IMG/VR virus record: IMGVR_UViG_3300042868_001482
Location: 1 to 24,721 of that record
Strand: one strand, 5' to 3'
Source of the DNA: a virus
Length of the DNA: 24,721 bases
A program made the position numbers and the translations under genes. The notes beneath the pieces were generated by a model, which saw only the letters and a program-made list of their open reading frames with translations, did no database searches and was not told the origin of the DNA. Below are positions 22,263-24,721 of this stretch, in pieces (the first letter of the stretch is position 1; each line of letters opens with the position of its first letter).

Positions 22263-22653
22263 ATTCGTTGCTCCGCACACGTTTATCAATCTCTCTGTCA
22301 ATGTACCACTTAGCCTTCTTCAGGTCTTCAATGGCATCCAACTTAAGGTCACAACGCCAGATATACTTGATTGCATTACCTAAGTTAAAGCCCATGTGTT
22401 CTGTAACTTGGATACATTCAATACCTGAGGGATGTTCTGTGTAGTGCTTAGGTTTGTGAACACTGTCAGTAGCCCATTCACTTTGGTCTGAGTCAACCCA
22501 CTCTTTAATAGCCTCACTCAAGGGTTTAGCTGCTTCTCGAATGTACATATTACGAGGAACCCATCTATCAAACTGATAGCAGTGGTTACATGGGTGAATG
22601 CTTTTATCTAGATTGCTATAAAAGCAGGTGTTACATTTATCAATCGCTTCCAT
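22243..22653 (-). CDS. DUF3310 protein with N-terminal zinc knuckle
   Basis: A 136-residue protein. Residues 7-25 hold CxxC...CxxC (C7, C10, C22, C25), a likely zinc knuckle. Residues about 66-122 match the DUF3310 pattern: VHKPKHYTEHPSGIECIQV, an AIKYIWRCDLK segment and the helical DLKKAKWYIDREI end. DUF3310 occurs in many phages and in the C-terminal part of T7 gp1.7, a nucleotide (dGMP/dTMP) kinase, so a role in nucleotide metabolism fits its place two genes before the reductase. A strong AGGGAGG site sits 5 bases before the ATG. The start overlaps the end of the upstream phosphoesterase by 14 bases. Confidence 0.82.
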   Translation of the reverse strand: MEAIDKCNTCFYSNLDKSIHPCNHCYQFDRWVPRNMYIREAAKPLSEAIKEWVDSDQSEWATDSVHKPKHYTEHPSGIECIQVTEHMGFNLGNAIKYIWRCDLKLDAIEDLKKAKWYIDREIDKRVRSNECVKHNL

Positions 22654-23407
22654 ATTTCCTCCCTAGGTATTCTACACTTAAAAACATCTCATCGAAGTGA
22701 CCATCTTGTACTTCATTCATCATCAGTAAGCCACGCCAATGACGGTTACTAAGTTGATCCATATACGACTCATCGTGTAGATAATAAGAGCCGACGATGA
22801 TAGCACAAATAGGCTTACCATCAGCACGCTTACCATAGGCGATCTGTTTCCCTTGTTGATGTCCTGCAACACAAGACATATGAAGCTTATTGATGATAGC
22901 ACTAGCAGCTCCAGCGGGTCTACCCATCGCACCCACAGGCCAGTAATGATTAAAGCCAACACCGTTAATGAACACAGGGTGTAGGAACCCGTGTACTTCC
23001 CAATCTTTTTCATACTCAAGATCCTTTGTAGATATTAAGCCTTCCAGTGTAGGATTGTTATTAACAGCCCTATCGATACGGTTCTCATGGTTCCCTAAAG
23101 TCATCACCATACGAGGCTTGTACACCTTATGCTTAGATTCCTTCTGAGCCTTCTGAGCTTCCTTCAAAGGGGCCAGTAACAACTTCATGGCCTCCTTAGC
23201 AGCTTCAACGTCCTTCTTGTAGCGTAGACCTTCAAAGTACTTACTACCCTTGATGTCATGGCTACTAAGGCTGGGCATATCTGCAAAGTCACCTATGTTA
23301 ACCACCACATCAGGTTTGTAATCGACAATGGCTTTACCAGCCCATGTCAGGTGCTTCAAAGGTACACCCTCTTTAATCTGACAGTCCGGGATGACTAAAA
23401 TCTTCAA
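22640..23407 (-). CDS. Calcineurin-like metallophosphoesterase (TTG start)
   Basis: A 255-residue phosphoesterase. Metal-binding motifs seen are D8-x-Q10 (IPDCQ), D40 (NIGDFAD), N106-H107 (TLGNHENR), H154 (NHYWP) and H183 (AGHQQG). Two positions hold glutamine (Q10, Q185), where many bacterial relatives have histidine. I recall the D-x-Q and GHxQ variants as usual in phage members. Start is TTG 23407, supported by AGGAG 6 bases upstream, within the end of the previous gene (35-base overlap). The substrate is unknown. Phage enzymes of this type may act on nucleic acids or nucleotides. It lies in the DNA metabolism operon. Confidence 0.85.
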   Translation of the reverse strand: MKILVIPDCQIKEGVPLKHLTWAGKAIVDYKPDVVVNIGDFADMPSLSSHDIKGSKYFEGLRYKKDVEAAKEAMKLLLAPLKEAQKAQKESKHKVYKPRMVMTLGNHENRIDRAVNNNPTLEGLISTKDLEYEKDWEVHGFLHPVFINGVGFNHYWPVGAMGRPAGAASAIINKLHMSCVAGHQQGKQIAYGKRADGKPICAIIVGSYYLHDESYMDQLSNRHWRGLLMMNEVQDGHFDEMFLSVEYLGRKYGSD

Positions 23408-23567
23408 TGTCTTCTCCTTTAACGGTTAGTCTATCACCTTCACGTATACCAGCTTTGATGGCCTCTAAGATACCAAAGGTAAGTAGTGATTGAGCTTCTT
23501 CAGGAGTCAAGTCAAACTGATACGTAGCATCACCATTCTCATGTTCTTTAATCAGATTCACGTTCAT
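23373..23567 (-). CDS. Small conserved phage protein
   Basis: A 64-residue protein beginning MNVNLIKEHENGDATYQFDL and continuing TPEEAQSLLTFGILEAIKAGI. A strong AAGGAGG site lies 6 bases before the ATG. The GDA(T/S)YQFDL...LL..GI..AI..GI pattern is widespread among phages and is usually annotated only as hypothetical. It is acidic and probably two-layered alpha/beta, without membrane or metal motifs. Its first 20 bases overlap the preceding gene and its last 35 overlap the phosphoesterase start, so translation of the three is coupled. The function is unknown. Confidence 0.68.
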   Translation of the reverse strand: MNVNLIKEHENGDATYQFDLTPEEAQSLLTFGILEAIKAGIREGDRLTVKGEDIEDFSHPGLSD

Positions 23568-23811
23568 TTTCAGCCTCCTTCAAGAACTCTTGAGCATCAC
23601 CAGTGTACATGAAGTAGCCTAAGACAATACCAATGGCTGCATTGACTTTCTTGTTCTCAGCAATGTCTTCAGGATGGCTACTGAAACCACCATTGATAGT
23701 GTTCATGTAAGTCTCTTTAAGTTTCTCCACAAGAATAACATCTGTGAAGTCTTCCCATACACTACGAAGTTCTTTAGACTTCTCCAAAGCTTCAATAAGA
23801 TTAGCTAACAT
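23548..23811 (-). CDS. Small helical phage protein
   Basis: An 87-residue, mostly helical and acidic protein: MLANLIEALEKSKELRSVWEDF, then a DVILVEKLKETYMNTINGG segment and a hydrophobic middle with AAIGIVLGYFMYTGD. It starts two bases after the endonuclease stop, with AGAGG about 9 bases upstream. No signal peptide is present and the one hydrophobic stretch is short. A family of such proteins exists among phages in replication operons, with no known function. It overlaps the following gene by 20 bases. Confidence 0.65.
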   Translation of the reverse strand: MLANLIEALEKSKELRSVWEDFTDVILVEKLKETYMNTINGGFSSHPEDIAENKKVNAAIGIVLGYFMYTGDAQEFLKEAENERESD

Positions 23812-23813
23812 AA

Positions 23814-24239
23814 TTATTTACCTCTTTCGTTTAACCATGACATTGGAATATCTTTATCGGCATACTGAAATCCGTGCTTGTTGCACCAATCCCCGTATGT
23901 AGTTTGACTTACCTTTGAGAGCTTAGACTTAGAGTTACTGAAGACAAATCTAATATCAAGTTCAGGATGTTGTTCCTTCACCATCAAGTGTTTCTGTCTA
24001 TCAGCAGTCATGAACCTGCCTTTGCTCTCAATGATAATACCATTCTTAAGTAGTAAGAAGTCAGGAGTGTATGTGCGTTTCTTCTCAGGCTGCGTGTACC
24101 CAATTATTAACTTCTCATACTCAAAAGGAACCTCTAAGGCTTTAAGTCTCTCAGCTATCTTGTCTTCTAAGCCTGACCTGAACCCATGCTTTAAAGCTAC
24201 TTGTCTGACTGTCAGTGGCTTCTTACGCTTAGGCTTCAT
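23814..24239 (-). CDS. Endonuclease I, Holliday-junction resolvase (T7 gp3 type)
   Basis: A 141-residue nuclease of the T7 endonuclease I family that cuts branched DNA and helps break down host DNA. The catalytic acids are readable: E25 (SGLEDKI), D60 (YTPDF), E71 and K73 (IIIESKG), the PD-(D/E)xK core, with spacing close to T7 (E20, D55, E65, K67). A central YEKLIIGYTQPEKKRTYTPD stretch and an RFMTADRQKHLMVKEQHP helix complete the fold. AAGGAC lies 6 bases before the ATG, and the start overlaps the SprT-like gene by 11 bases. It is likely a dimer. It works with the adjacent exonuclease in turning host DNA into phage precursors. Confidence 0.93.
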   Translation of the reverse strand: MKPKRKKPLTVRQVALKHGFRSGLEDKIAERLKALEVPFEYEKLIIGYTQPEKKRTYTPDFLLLKNGIIIESKGRFMTADRQKHLMVKEQHPELDIRFVFSNSKSKLSKVSQTTYGDWCNKHGFQYADKDIPMSWLNERGK

Positions 24240-24525
24240 TGTAGTCCTTCGTTAAATGATACTGGTGCAGGAAAGCTCCAAAGGTATCTACGAACTCTTC
24301 TTCGTGGTTTAGCTTACCCATTGTGAACATAATGGCATGAACTAACTCATGGTAGAAGGTCTGCTCAGTAGACTGCTTATTCATTCCTGTACGAATATTT
24401 ATAACTTGCTTCTCAGGATCACACTTACCCATGTCTTCCATGTGATCTACGTAGGTAACATTCCAGACTGATCCTGCGAGACTGAAGGAGGTTGCCACAT
24501 CTGGTTTGCTTCTCTTCTTAGCCAC
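24229..24525 (-). CDS. SprT-like HExxH metallopeptidase domain protein (GTG start)
   Basis: A 98-residue protein with the H59-E60-x-x-H63 zinc motif in QTFYHELVHAIMFTMG and a downstream acidic candidate ligand in the HEEEFVDTFGAF segment, an arrangement like SprT-like zinc peptidases. The preceding region, with WNVTYVDHMEDMGKCD and a QVINIRTGM strand, fits the family. The start is taken as GTG 24525 because the frame has no better start with sufficient sequence. The ribosome site is weak (GGTAAGC). It overlaps the exonuclease end by 79 bases in another frame, so exact start confidence is moderate. Cellular SprT/Spartan proteins cut DNA-crosslinked proteins. Phage roles are not known. Confidence 0.75.
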   Translation of the reverse strand: MAKKRSKPDVATSFSLAGSVWNVTYVDHMEDMGKCDPEKQVINIRTGMNKQSTEQTFYHELVHAIMFTMGKLNHEEEFVDTFGAFLHQYHLTKDYNEA

Positions 24526-24721
24526 AGGAGCTTACCGTTTTCCAGTACCCTGTCAGTATTGCCGTCATAAGCCTTGATACAAGCTTCATATAAATCCTTT
24601 TCAGTTGTACAGTCTTTGAGAATCTTATCAGCCTTTACAGGGCCAATACCTCTGATACCTTCAATGTTATCAACTCTGTCACCTGTCAGTATCTGTTTGT
24701 AGAAACTGTACAAGCCTTCAA
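24447..24721 (-). CDS. 5'-3' exonuclease, C-terminal part (partial, T7 gp6 type)
   Basis: The open frame enters from the right edge and reads leftward for 90 whole codons to the stop at 24447. It begins EGLYSFYKQILTGDRVDN and carries the helix-3-turn-helix DNA-binding motif NIEGIRGIGPVKADKIL, characteristic of flap-like 5' nucleases including T7 gp6 exonuclease. The downstream LENGKLLWLRREANQMWQPP segment is usual for the C-terminus of this family. The catalytic N-terminal acids are outside the window. The enzyme would remove RNA primers and degrade host DNA, together with endonuclease I encoded just downstream. Confidence 0.88.
   Translation of the reverse strand, partial: EGLYSFYKQILTGDRVDNIEGIRGIGPVKADKILKDCTTEKDLYEACIKAYDGNTDRVLENGKLLWLRREANQMWQPPSVSQDQSGMLPT

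Noticed and set aside
1-24721. Search for tRNA, CRISPR array, integrase, IS element or lysogeny genes
   Set aside because: No cloverleaf with a CCA-type end, no regularly spaced repeats outside genes and no transposase or integrase motifs were seen. The longest gene-free stretch is under 100 bases.

Overview
This window is part of the genome of a short-tailed, podovirus-like phage of a Gram-negative, most likely aquatic, bacterium. The gene content is the reason: the end of a terminase large subunit, then portal, scaffold, major capsid protein, fibre, tail adaptor and nozzle, three internal (ejection) proteins, and a holin/lysozyme cassette. No tape-measure, sheath or baseplate genes are present. 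The opposite strand carries T7-type recombination nucleases and a phage-type class II ribonucleotide reductase. The host is not identifiable from the sequence. Two near-consensus sigma-70 promoters inside the structural block suggest that host RNA polymerase transcribes it. I saw no tRNA, IS element, integrase or CRISPR array.

Layout. Bases 1-3164 (+) hold the terminase C-terminus, two small basic proteins, a cysteine-rich Fe-S-like protein and the portal. A consensus promoter at 3181-3209 precedes two small proteins, the scaffold and the major capsid protein, which ends in a UUCG-loop terminator at 5548-5577. Bases 5616-11469 (+) hold two small genes, a large glycine/alanine-rich protein with four C-terminal repeats of about 66 residues, a tail fibre with a C-terminal S74 chaperone domain, and small accessory genes. 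A second promoter at 11486-11514 starts the tail adaptor, nozzle, a stand-alone fibre-type N-terminal domain and three ejection proteins (to 18246). The lysis cassette (18252-19986) ends at a hairpin that appears to serve as a bidirectional terminator.

From the right edge back to 20048 (- strand) runs a tightly overlapping early/middle operon: 5'-3' exonuclease (cut by the window edge), SprT-like HExxH protein, endonuclease I, two small conserved proteins, metallophosphoesterase, a DUF3310 protein with a zinc knuckle, a short GTG-start protein, a monomeric-type adenosylcobalamin-dependent ribonucleotide reductase and a 51-residue protein coupled to its stop codon. The operon would degrade and recombine DNA and supply deoxynucleotides. 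The + strand genes package DNA, build the virion and lyse the cell.

Three short genes (5616-5789, 10817-10957 and 20048-20203 on the - strand) were found by reading the sequence directly. The most unusual sequence-level observation is a near absence of CCWGG: one site in the window, with Pro-Gly pairs nearly always written CCC-GG. The most interesting gene-level items are the 66-residue repeat protein, the orphan fibre N-terminus, the cysteine-rich protein next to the terminase, and a block of different codon use covering the distal fibre and its two following genes.
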